A DNA stretch of 22,717 nt from an uncultured Collinsella sp. GTDB lineage: Bacteria > Actinomycetota > Coriobacteriia > Coriobacteriales > Coriobacteriaceae. The notes beneath the pieces were generated by a model. That model was not told where the DNA came from and made no database searches. It was given only the letters and a program-made list of their open reading frames with translations. Both the position numbers and the translations under genes were made by a program. Location: assembly GCA_900755685.1 (NCBI GenBank), contig CAAEHI010000031.1, forward strand, positions 1 to 22,717, given 5' to 3'. Numbering within the stretch: position 1 is the stretch's first letter; each line of letters opens with the position of its first letter. Below, one piece after another: positions 7,517-13,855 of this stretch.

Positions 7517-8347
7517 ATGGATCGCAGTAAGGTACCTGCCGTTCTATCCATCGCAGGATCCGATTCCAGCGGTGGCGCCGGCATTCAGGCCGACATCAAG
7601 ACCATCACGGCACACCGCCTGTATGCCGAGACGGCCATCACCGCCATCACCGCACAGAACACCCTGGGCGTCACCGCCGTGCAGAACATCTCCCCGGATA
7701 TTGTCGCGGCGCAGATCGATGCCGTTTTTGACGATATCCGCCCCAACGCCGTTAAGATTGGCATGGTTTCCTCTGCCGAGATTATCGATGTTATCGCCGA
7801 CCGCCTGAGCGCTTGGAACGCGACAAACGTGGTAGTCGACCCCGTCATGGTAGCCACCTCGGGCGCACGGCTGATTGCCGAAGATGCCGCCGAGGCGCTC
7901 ACCCGCCGCCTGTTCCCGCTAGCGACGGTTATCACGCCCAATATTCCCGAGGCCATGGCCCTGCTCGACTACGAGGTCGACTCCGAGCGCACGCAGCAAA
8001 ATGCTGCCATGCTCCTCACCCGCCGCTTTGGTTGCGCATCCCTCGTTAAGGGCGGGCATCTTGCCAACGAGGCCAACGATGTACTGGCCGAACCCGCGCC
8101 ACTCGATGACGAGGGCAACCATCTTGGAGATCCACTCACCACGTGGTTCCGCCACAAGCGCATCGAGACCGACAACACGCACGGCACCGGATGCACGCTC
8201 TCGTCCGCCATCGCCTGCGCGCTGGCCCAGGGCATGGATCTTGCCGATGCCGTCAACGCCGGCAAGGCCTACCTGACAGGCGCTCTGGCCGCCGGCCTGA
8301 ACATGGGCAAAGGCTCCGGCCCTGTCAACCACATGTGGCAGTATTAA
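7517..8347 (+). CDS. thiD: Hydroxymethylpyrimidine/phosphomethylpyrimidine kinase
   Basis: A 276-aa ribokinase-fold enzyme that phosphorylates HMP and HMP-P to HMP-PP, the pyrimidine donor for thiamine phosphate synthase. Visible motifs: N-terminal SIAGSDSSGGAGIQADIK substrate loop, VVDPVMVATSG, TPNIPEA, SLVKGGH, and the C-terminal anion-hole motif THGTGCTLSSAIA that holds the catalytic Cys/Asp region of ThiD enzymes. Length is typical for stand-alone ThiD; there is no ThiE or TenA fusion. The start has AAGGGAGCG 5-7 nt upstream. It uses the ThiC product. Thiazole-branch genes (thiE, thiM, thiG, thiS) are absent from this window, so that half must come from elsewhere or from salvage. Confidence 0.97.
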   Translation: MDRSKVPAVLSIAGSDSSGGAGIQADIKTITAHRLYAETAITAITAQNTLGVTAVQNISPDIVAAQIDAVFDDIRPNAVKIGMVSSAEIIDVIADRLSAWNATNVVVDPVMVATSGARLIAEDAAEALTRRLFPLATVITPNIPEAMALLDYEVDSERTQQNAAMLLTRRFGCASLVKGGHLANEANDVLAEPAPLDDEGNHLGDPLTTWFRHKRIETDNTHGTGCTLSSAIACALAQGMDLADAVNAGKAYLTGALAAGLNMGKGSGPVNHMWQY

Positions 8348-8362
8348 GATTCGCAGCCCAAG

Positions 8363-8426
8363 CCACCGCAAAGGCGCACGCCCCCTTTGAACCACCGCAA
8401 AGGGGACAGGCACCTTTGCGGTGGTT
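8363..8426. repeat. REP-like palindrome with partial tandem copy
   Basis: A perfect 14-bp inverted repeat (8390-8403 with 8413-8426) surrounds a 9-nt loop, so the unit reads AAAGG-GGACAGGCA-CCTTT at its core. A second, degenerate copy of the left arm (CCACCGCAAAGG) occurs at 8363-8374, repeated exactly at 8392-8403. The element lies between the convergent genes thiD and the SGNH esterase and could stop transcription from both sides. The 10-mer GACAGGCACC recurs in reverse complement at 7368-7377. Such GGACAGGCACC palindromes are, from general knowledge, common dispersed repeats in some bacterial groups. Confidence 0.75.
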
Positions 8427-8436
8427 TGGGGTCGCG

Positions 8437-9096
8437 CTACTCACCGAGCATCTCTTGGAGCTTGGCTGCCACGGCGTGACCCAGGCTCTCATGGCTTTCG
8501 GGCATCATATGCAGATAGTCGATATCGCCCGGCTCGGCAAAGTCGGCGGCATTCAAAAAGTCGCAGCCAAACTGCTCAGCCACATGCGCGTAGTACTCAC
8601 CAAAATGTTCCGAGGCTTCTACGGAATGCTCGTCAAAATCGGTCATATATACGTCGGCGATTTGCGGCTTAATCTTGATAGGCGCCATCAGCAGAATGCG
8701 CGGACAAGGCGCAGCGTCGGTCCACGGAAACGCGCGGACGGCGCGAATCAGCGCCATGGCGCCACGAGCGATATCGGCAGCCGTCACGTTAAAGACCGTC
8801 TTGCAGTCGTTGGTGCCCAGCATGATCACAATGGCGTCCAGCGGCTTATGGGCCTCGAGCATCATCGGAAGCGCGCGAATGCCGTTAAGATTGGTGTCCA
8901 GATGGCACATGTCGTCGCGTACCGTCGTGCGGCCGTTGAGGCCTTCTTCAATTACATGCCAGCCCTCGCCTAAGTCACGTTGGGCCACGCCACACCAGCG
9001 CACATCCCGCGCATAGCGCACCGCGGTGCCGTCGCGCATGCCCGCCGGATCGTAACCATAGGTGTTGCTGTCGCCAAAGCATAGAACGTTTTTCAT
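8437..9096 (-). CDS. SGNH/GDSL hydrolase (arylesterase-like)
   Basis: A 219-aa, probably cytosolic esterase/lipase of the SGNH fold with no signal peptide. Block I is GDSNTYGY with nucleophile Ser10; block II Gly is in GLNGRTT; block III is MLGTNDCK; block V supplies Asp/His in DYLHMMPESHESLGHAV. The GDSNTYGYDP and LNGRTT arrangement matches the SGNH subgroup that contains bacterial aryl esterases and acyltransferases acting on small esters; natural substrate unknown. The start is supported by AAGGAAGGG 6 nt upstream (9103-9111). The terminator of the upstream minus-strand gene ends only about 20 nt before this start, so its transcript must either read through that hairpin or carry it in the leader. 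Confidence 0.9.
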   Translation of the reverse strand: MKNVLCFGDSNTYGYDPAGMRDGTAVRYARDVRWCGVAQRDLGEGWHVIEEGLNGRTTVRDDMCHLDTNLNGIRALPMMLEAHKPLDAIVIMLGTNDCKTVFNVTAADIARGAMALIRAVRAFPWTDAAPCPRILLMAPIKIKPQIADVYMTDFDEHSVEASEHFGEYYAHVAEQFGCDFLNAADFAEPGDIDYLHMMPESHESLGHAVAAKLQEMLGE

Positions 9097-9116
9097 CGTA
9101 AGCCCTTCCTTTTAGT

Positions 9117-9150
9117 AAAAAGCCGGCGGGAGCAGCCTCTCCCGCCGGCT
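9117..9150 (-). terminator. Intrinsic terminator after the PARG-like gene
   Basis: A perfect 12-bp GC-rich stem (9121-9132 with 9139-9150) has a 6-nt loop, followed on the minus strand by TTTTT (9121-9117). It lies 26 nt beyond the stop of the minus-strand gene ending at 9176 and immediately upstream of the SGNH esterase Shine-Dalgarno. Confidence 0.85.
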
Positions 9151-9175
9151 CGACCTATCTGTCAACACGTACCGG

Positions 9176-10327
9176 TTACAGGTACTTGCGCCAATCGTCC
9201 TCGTCCTCATCATCCTCGGTAGCAGCCTGGGCCTGCTCGGCGGCGCGAGCTGCCGCAGCGCGAGCGGCAACCTGAGCATAGGACTCCTCGTTGCGCTCGG
9301 GGAAGTTTGCCAGCACGTGCTCGAACTTGGCAAAATCCTCATCCCAGCGCGTAGAAGGCACGGCAAAGAAGACTTGCTTGACCTTAAAGTCGCCCGACGC
9401 GAGCTCCTTGCGGAAGAGCTCGGCCACGGCCTCTGCGTCAAAGCCGTTGTTGTCGCAGCCCCAAGCACCCAGCACGAGCTTCTCGCGACCCAGCTCGTCG
9501 CAGATGGCAAGCACAAAGCGAATGCGGTCGCGCAGGGCATCCAGCAGAGCATCGTCGCTCACGCGATACTCCTGGCGGGCGCGCTTAACGTTGGGCGCGG
9601 CGGCCACGATCACGTCGGCGTATGCATGCACGTGGTTGCGGTCGAAGCGCACCGCAGGCACCACTAGGGCGCGGTTACGATAGAGCTCGCAGTTGATGTT
9701 GCGGCGACGGTTCTCGCCGTACCATTTGCGCTGCTTATCGAGAACGTTGTACAGATACGAATCGGCGCACAGTGTGGCCTCCTGGCCCAGATAACCCTGA
9801 ATATAGCCACCGCCCGGGTTGGTGAACGAGGCAAAGGCGAGCACGGCCATGTCGCAGAACTGCGCATAGCCACGACCGTTGTCCAAGATGGCCTGCGTGG
9901 CGGAGGCATCGAGCACGGTGACCTCAGGCAGAGACGCAGCAGGCTCCTCAGCAGGCGCGGACTCAGCTTCGGCGATTTCCTCGGCAGGCTCCTCGACGGG
10001 CTCAGGAGCTGCCTCGGTCTCGGGCGCTGCCTCGCTCTCGGGTGCTGCCTCGACCTCGGCAGCCTCCGCGCCCTCGACGTCCTCGGCAATCTGTTCTTCG
10101 GTGGTCACAGCACTCTGAACCTTGGCCTTCATCGCCGAGACAAAGCCGGCAGGCATACCGTCAAACTCGCGAACACCGGCAAGCGAACGCTCGATATCCT
10201 TGGCGCACGCTTCGGACACAGTTGCCACGTGACGCTCGGCGGCCTTGGCACGGCCCTCGCGCTTGGGATTGGGCTGACCCGCTCGGTTGGACCTGCGGTT
10301 ACGGTTCCTGTTGTCGACGTCTGCCAT
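9176..10327 (-). CDS. TIGR02452-type PARG-like macrodomain protein, catalytic Glu replaced
   Basis: A 383-aa protein. The central/C-terminal part (about 135-350) matches the bacterial poly(ADP-ribose) glycohydrolase-like macrodomain family: VLAFASFTNPGGGYIQGYLG, then CADSYLYNVL, then LVLGAWGCDNNGF. The family signature GGG-x6-8-QEE reads GGG(172-174)...QEAT here, so the second, catalytic Glu is Ala184. ADP-ribose binding without normal hydrolysis is inferred. The N-terminus is basic (RNRNRRSNRAG). Residues about 83-134 form a low-complexity Glu/Ala/Pro stretch inserted between the N-terminal helix and the macrodomain; the C-terminus ends in an Ala-rich helix and an acidic tail (EDDEDEDDWRKYL). 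The start has AAAGGTG upstream; a strong terminator follows. Role unknown; ADP-ribosyl recognition or NAD metabolism are possible. Confidence 0.8.
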   Translation of the reverse strand: MADVDNRNRNRRSNRAGQPNPKREGRAKAAERHVATVSEACAKDIERSLAGVREFDGMPAGFVSAMKAKVQSAVTTEEQIAEDVEGAEAAEVEAAPESEAAPETEAAPEPVEEPAEEIAEAESAPAEEPAASLPEVTVLDASATQAILDNGRGYAQFCDMAVLAFASFTNPGGGYIQGYLGQEATLCADSYLYNVLDKQRKWYGENRRRNINCELYRNRALVVPAVRFDRNHVHAYADVIVAAAPNVKRARQEYRVSDDALLDALRDRIRFVLAICDELGREKLVLGAWGCDNNGFDAEAVAELFRKELASGDFKVKQVFFAVPSTRWDEDFAKFEHVLANFPERNEESYAQVAARAAAARAAEQAQAATEDDEDEDDWRKYL

Positions 10328-10393
10328 AAGTGGTCACCTTTCTCGGTCTCTGCCGCTATCGGCTTTTCCCATCCATGATACCCCGCCGCGTAC

Positions 10394-10419
10394 AAAAAAG
10401 ACGGCCCCGAAGGACCGCC
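10394..10419 (-). terminator. Intrinsic terminator of the Bax1-I gene (UUCG loop)
   Basis: On the minus strand an 8-bp stem GGCGGTCC/GGGCCGTC (including G-U pairs) is capped by a stable TTCG tetraloop and followed by TTTTTT (10399-10394). It lies about 47 nt after the stop codon at 10466 and upstream of the PARG-like gene. Confidence 0.9.
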
Positions 10420-10465
10420 TTTCGCATCGATTTACACGCACGGCAAGCACCGCCGCAATTCGCCA

Positions 10466-11161
10466 CTAGTCGCGACGGCCAAGGATGTTCAGGATGCGCA
10501 AGAACACGTTGATAATGTCCACGAACAGATTGGACGCCATGAGCACGGCGTTGGGCAGCGTAGGCGGCACCGTCGTGGCAACATAGGTGTCGTAGCCAAT
10601 AAAGCCGGCGAACACCACGATCACGATCAGGTCGGTGATGGTCTGCGAGACGCCCATGAACATCAGCACGATCTCAACCAGAATAGTGGCGAGCAGAATG
10701 CCAAAACCGATGCCATATACGCGCTGGAAAAACTTGGGGAACGTCACGCCCAAGGCGCCAAAGACAAAGGTGATGGCGGCCGTGGCGATAAAGGCAGTGT
10801 TGATGGTGGGCAGGTCGTAGTTGGCAAGGCCAAACGACGCGGTCAGGCCAAAGGTGCTCGCAAAGATTACGTAGCCCACAAGGGATAGGCCCACGGACTG
10901 CTTGCTGGCGGCGGCCGACATCATGACCATGCCGACGATGGTCAAAATAAATGAGCCAAAGACCAGCGGCAAAGCGGCGCCGCTCATCATCATGCGGGCA
11001 AACGCCATGGTGCTCGTAAAGTAAGCACCAGCGCCCATGGCACAAAAGCCCAAGAAGATGAGGGCAGACATGGCAAGATTGTACGCACGCGGCGACATCT
11101 CCTTGGCACGGCTTGCGCCGGCCTCGATGGGGCCGTTCTGATAGCCCTGGATATCGTTCAT
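10466..11161 (-). CDS. Bax inhibitor-1 (TMBIM/UPF0005) family membrane protein
   Basis: A 231-aa polytopic inner-membrane protein with about seven hydrophobic segments from residue 28 to the C-terminus. The family's C-terminal signature is present as NLFVDIINVFLRILNILGRRD (family: L.LDIINLFL.LL.ILGRR), as is the GYDTYV motif near the sixth segment, whose Asp corresponds to the pH-sensing/pore aspartate of BsYetJ-like homologues. Characterised bacterial members act as pH-sensitive calcium leak channels or interact with membrane quality control (YccA with FtsH); which applies here is not visible. The start has GAAAGGACG upstream. It is a single-gene unit with its own terminator. Confidence 0.93.
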   Translation of the reverse strand: MNDIQGYQNGPIEAGASRAKEMSPRAYNLAMSALIFLGFCAMGAGAYFTSTMAFARMMMSGAALPLVFGSFILTIVGMVMMSAAASKQSVGLSLVGYVIFASTFGLTASFGLANYDLPTINTAFIATAAITFVFGALGVTFPKFFQRVYGIGFGILLATILVEIVLMFMGVSQTITDLIVIVVFAGFIGYDTYVATTVPPTLPNAVLMASNLFVDIINVFLRILNILGRRD

Positions 11162-11205
11162 AATTTCGTCCTTTCAAAAAGTGCCGTGAAAGACGGCGCA
11201 GCAGG

Positions 11206-11227
11206 TGACAAGATTCCTGTCATTGTA
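11206..11227 (-). promoter_or_regulatory. Candidate -10 and small dyad upstream of the Bax1-I gene
   Basis: TACAAT on the minus strand (11227-11222) matches the -10 consensus at 5 of 6 positions, about 60 nt before the gene. Immediately downstream is the dyad TGACA-N7-TGTCA (11206-11222). No convincing -35 is visible. Confidence 0.35.
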
Positions 11228-11245
11228 CCCGAATGCCGTACGTCC

Positions 11246-11584
11246 TTACCCACGGCGCTCGCCCTCGAGCGTACGATCAAAGGCCCAGACCCACCAACGC
11301 ATCACGTGCGCCTGCGAGCCGTCCGCCCGCTCGCGCGTCTGGTCCTCCAGATACAACTCGGTCGCGTGCCCGCCAAAACGCACCTTATAGGTCGCCGTAC
11401 GGATGCCGTGGACCGTCAGGCCAAACCCGGTGGTCGAGATAATTTCATCGATTGTAAAACAACGTCCGTCGACCCAGCAGACGGCGACTGGCACGACTTG
11501 TCCGCCCGCGAGGATGCGAGCCACGACGTCCACATACTGCTTGTGTACGCGCCGAGTTTTGCCGTCTGTCTGTCGATATTCCAT
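11246..11584 (-). CDS. Small hypothetical protein, probably leaderless
   Basis: A 112-aa soluble-looking protein with no signal peptide or TM segment. It begins with a basic stretch (MEYRQTDGKTRRVHKQYVDV) and has alternating hydrophobic strands (ILAGGQVVPVAVCW, GRCFTIDEIIS, ATYKVRFGGHATELYLEDQ) ending with Trp-rich RWWVWAFD, suggesting a small beta-rich fold; it may belong to a DUF6504-like group, but I am not sure. Starts further upstream (ATG at 11605 or 11671) have no SD. The ATG at 11584 has AGGAGG only 1 nt away, too close for normal use. A good promoter (TTTACA, 18 bp, GATAAT) predicts transcription beginning at the ATG itself. Confidence 0.6.
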   Translation of the reverse strand: MEYRQTDGKTRRVHKQYVDVVARILAGGQVVPVAVCWVDGRCFTIDEIISTTGFGLTVHGIRTATYKVRFGGHATELYLEDQTRERADGSQAHVMRWWVWAFDRTLEGERRG

Positions 11585-11591
11585 GCCTCCT

Positions 11592-11621
11592 ATTATCGAA
11601 CGCATGTTTGCATGTTGTAAA
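11592..11621 (-). promoter_or_regulatory. Sigma70-type promoter of the leaderless gene
   Basis: Minus strand: -35 TTTACA (11621-11616), 18-bp spacer, -10 GATAAT (11597-11592); each hexamer matches consensus at 5 of 6 positions. A start 7-8 nt after the -10 falls at 11585/11584, the A of the ATG. Confidence 0.6.
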
Positions 11622-11772
11622 GCGAACAGACTGTGGTTTTGGAGTGTCGTAGTAATCGCACGTGTCCGCATGGCGTGTTAGCAAAAAGAACACCCGCGGT
11701 CAACAGGGCTAATATTCAATTTTAGTGCCAAAAAGTTCACTTCTCCCATCAGAACTCGGTAAAGAAACCCGC

Positions 11773-11804
11773 AGGAGGTGATACGATTTATCATGTTTTT
11801 GTAA
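11773..11804 (+). promoter_or_regulatory. Perfect Shine-Dalgarno plus three-codon ORF upstream of pit
   Basis: AGGAGGTGAT (11773-11782) is fully complementary to the canonical 16S 3' end. It is followed after 10 nt by ATG TTT TTG TAA (11793-11804). The mini-ORF is in the same frame as pit, whose ATG lies 30 nt after the TAA. pit itself has only a weak SD, so initiation here followed by reinitiation at pit is one reading; coincidence is another. Confidence 0.4.
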
Positions 11805-11834
11805 CGTGCCTGCAAACTTCGAGAAAGCCCATAT

Positions 11835-12884
11835 ATGGACGTAACGTTCTCAACCTTCCTCGGCCAAATTGTGTCGAACCCAGTCCTTGCCGTCACCGTG
11901 ATCCTCGCGTTGGGCGCCATCTTCGTCAATGGATGGACCGACGCGCCCAACGCCATCGCGACCTGCGTCACTACGCGTTGCATGCCCGCCCGCGCCGCCA
12001 TTCTCATGAGCGCCGCATTCAACTTCCTCGGCGTGCTCATCATGACGCACTTTAACGCGAGCGTCGCCAACACCATCTCACATATCGTCGACTTTGGCGG
12101 AAACAGCACCATGGCGCTCGCCTGCCTGTGCGCGGCGCTGTTCTCCATCGTCGTCTACGGCGCCACAGCGTCGCGTTTTGGCATCCCCACCTCGCAAAGC
12201 CACAGCCTTATCGCCGGCCTGACCGGTGCCGCCATCGCCCTCGGCGGCGCGAGCAGCGTCAACGTCCACGAGTGGATGAAGGTCATCTACGGCCTGGCGC
12301 TCTCCATCGGCCTGGGCTTTGTTATGGGCTGGGTCCTGTGCAAGCTCGTCTCGATTCTTTTCGCCGCCGCCAACAGGCGACGTGCCAATGTCTTCTTTAA
12401 ATACGCTCAGATCGCGAGCGCCGCGGCCATGAGCTTTATGCACGGCGCGCAGGATGGACAGAAGTTCATCGGCGTGCTCTTTTTAGGCGTGGCCTTCGCC
12501 AACGGCCAGACGAGCATCGGCGATGCCGGCATCCCCATCTGGATTATGCTGCTGTGCTCGGCCACTATGGGTATCGGCACCAGCGTGGGCGGCGAGCGCA
12601 TCATCAAGTCCGTCGGCCAGAGCATGGTCAAGCTCGAGAAGTATCAGGGCTTCTCTGCCGACCTCGCAGGCGCCGCGAACTTGCTGCTTGCCACCCTTAC
12701 CGGCATCCCCGTGTCCTCCACGCACATCAAAACCTGCGCCATCATGGGCGTCGGCGCCGTCAAGCGCCTTTCGGCCATCAACTTCGGCGTGGTCAAGGAC
12801 ATGATGTTCACCTGGTTCTTCACCTTCCCCGCCTGCGGACTCATCAGCTTTGTCATGGCCAAGCTGTTCATGATGTTCCTCTAA
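11835..12884 (+). CDS. pit: PiT family low-affinity inorganic phosphate transporter
   Basis: A 349-aa polytopic membrane transporter that imports metal-phosphate complexes driven by the cation/proton gradient. The two inverted PiT repeats are visible: NGWTDAPNAIATCVTTR (family GANDxxNA) near residue 33 with TSQSHSLIAGLTGAA, and a C-terminal half with MSFMHGAQDGQKFIGVLFLG and the hallmark TGIPVSSTHIKTCAIMGVG. Length is on the short side, typical of bacterial forms partnered with a DUF47 protein. ATG 11835 has only a weak upstream SD (GAGAAAG); an in-frame TAA at 11802 prevents extension to the strong SD at 11773. The DUF47 gene follows after 67 nt, without a terminator, so they are probably an operon. 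Confidence 0.95.
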   Translation: MDVTFSTFLGQIVSNPVLAVTVILALGAIFVNGWTDAPNAIATCVTTRCMPARAAILMSAAFNFLGVLIMTHFNASVANTISHIVDFGGNSTMALACLCAALFSIVVYGATASRFGIPTSQSHSLIAGLTGAAIALGGASSVNVHEWMKVIYGLALSIGLGFVMGWVLCKLVSILFAAANRRRANVFFKYAQIASAAAMSFMHGAQDGQKFIGVLFLGVAFANGQTSIGDAGIPIWIMLLCSATMGIGTSVGGERIIKSVGQSMVKLEKYQGFSADLAGAANLLLATLTGIPVSSTHIKTCAIMGVGAVKRLSAINFGVVKDMMFTWFFTFPACGLISFVMAKLFMMFL

Positions 12885-12951
12885 TCAAACCGAACGTCCA
12901 TCCGGACCGCAACACTTCGCCCACCCGTCTTCGCCTCGAAAGGACCCACCC

Positions 12952-13575
12952 ATGGCAAAGAAACCCGATTCGTTCTACTTTGACAACTACGTTGCCTGCG
13001 CCGACCTCGCCGTCCAGGCCGCAGAGCTGCTCACCAAGATTTTCGAGAACTTCGATCCCGCGCAGATTCACGACATGCTCAATAAGATGCATGCGATTGA
13101 GCATGCGGCAGACAAGAAGCACCACGAGCTCGAAGACGCCCTGCTCACCGCCTTTATCACCCCGCTCGAGCGCGAGGACCTGGACCTGATGAGCTGCGCG
13201 CTCGACACCGTGCTCGACCGCATCGAGGGCGTCGTGCAGCGCGTCTACTTCACCAACATCCAGAGCATCCATCCCGACGCCATCGTCATCGCCCACAAGG
13301 TGACTGACGCCTGCCGCGCCATGAAAGACCTGATGGTCGAGCTGCCCAACTACCGCAAGTCCAAGACCCTGCGCGAACTCGTCATCCAGATCAACACCAT
13401 CGAGTCCGAAGCCGACGAGCTCTATATCAACGCCATGCGCAACCTGCACGTTAACGGCAAGGACCCGCTCGAGGTCATCGCCTGGCGTGACGTGTACGCC
13501 TTCCTGGAGTACTGCGCTGACTGCTGCGAGAATGTGGCCGATGTCGTGGATTCGATTGTCATGAAGAACAGTTAA
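12952..13575 (+). CDS. DUF47 family PhoU-like phosphate transport regulator
   Basis: A 207-aa all-helical cytosolic protein of the DUF47/PhoU_div family. Paired acidic helices carry the E-x3-D-type metal-binding motifs of PhoU-like proteins (HAIEHAADKKHHELEDAL, LDTVLDRIEGV, INTIESEADELY, YCADCCENVADVVD). Partners of this kind are encoded beside PiT transporters and are thought to modulate their activity. The start has GAAAGGAC 7 nt upstream. Both a constitutive-type Pit/DUF47 pair and an inducible Pst/PhoU set are thus in this window. The stop codon is only 5 nt before a very large hairpin. Confidence 0.93.
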   Translation: MAKKPDSFYFDNYVACADLAVQAAELLTKIFENFDPAQIHDMLNKMHAIEHAADKKHHELEDALLTAFITPLEREDLDLMSCALDTVLDRIEGVVQRVYFTNIQSIHPDAIVIAHKVTDACRAMKDLMVELPNYRKSKTLRELVIQINTIESEADELYINAMRNLHVNGKDPLEVIAWRDVYAFLEYCADCCENVADVVDSIVMKNS

Positions 13576-13580
13576 TTGGG

Positions 13581-13688
13581 GGTACGTGTCCCGGCGGCGA
13601 AGGGCCGGCCACGGTTTGCTTTCTCACTCCGGCTGCTTTGCAGAGTCGTTCGAAAGCAAACCGTGGCCGGCCCTTCGCCTTACGTACC
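13581..13688. repeat. Very large hairpin / palindromic element
   Basis: Perfect 28-bp arms (13596-13623 and 13652-13679) enclose a 28-nt loop. Outside them a second pairing, GGTACGT (13581-13587) with ACGTACC (13682-13688), is separated by an asymmetric internal loop (8 nt versus 2 nt). A 6-bp direct repeat ATTGGG flanks the whole element (13575-13580 and 13692-13697). No T-run follows either arm, so it is not a standard terminator. It could be a MITE-like or REP-like repeat, or a 3' stabilising structure for the pit-DUF47 transcript. Confidence 0.85.
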
Positions 13689-13689
13689 A

Positions 13690-13835
13690 CCATTGGGAAC
13701 TTTGGCTGATACTTTGAAAGCAATGAGGCTTTTGTTGACAGGGCCTTTGAGCCCGATTGGGAACTTTGGGACCGCCTTAAACGTTTGGCTGGATCGGGCT
13801 TTGGGTACCCTTTGTTTTGCTTTGGGTTGATACAC
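13690..13835 (+). repeat. CTTTG-rich intergenic stretch with 14-bp direct repeat
   Basis: ATTGGGAACTTTGG occurs exactly at 13692-13705 and 13756-13769. The pentamer CTTTG occurs seven times on the plus strand between 13700 and 13824 (and once more at 13636). A TTGACA (13735-13740) lies here but has no suitable -10 at 16-18 bp. No gene is supported in this stretch. Confidence 0.6.
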
Positions 13836-13855
13836 TGAATTTGGAGGGCTTGGTT

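Noticed and set aside
13576..13830. 84-codon frame after DUF47
   Set aside because: It lies mostly inside the giant hairpin, has no ATG start or SD, and no protein-like composition.
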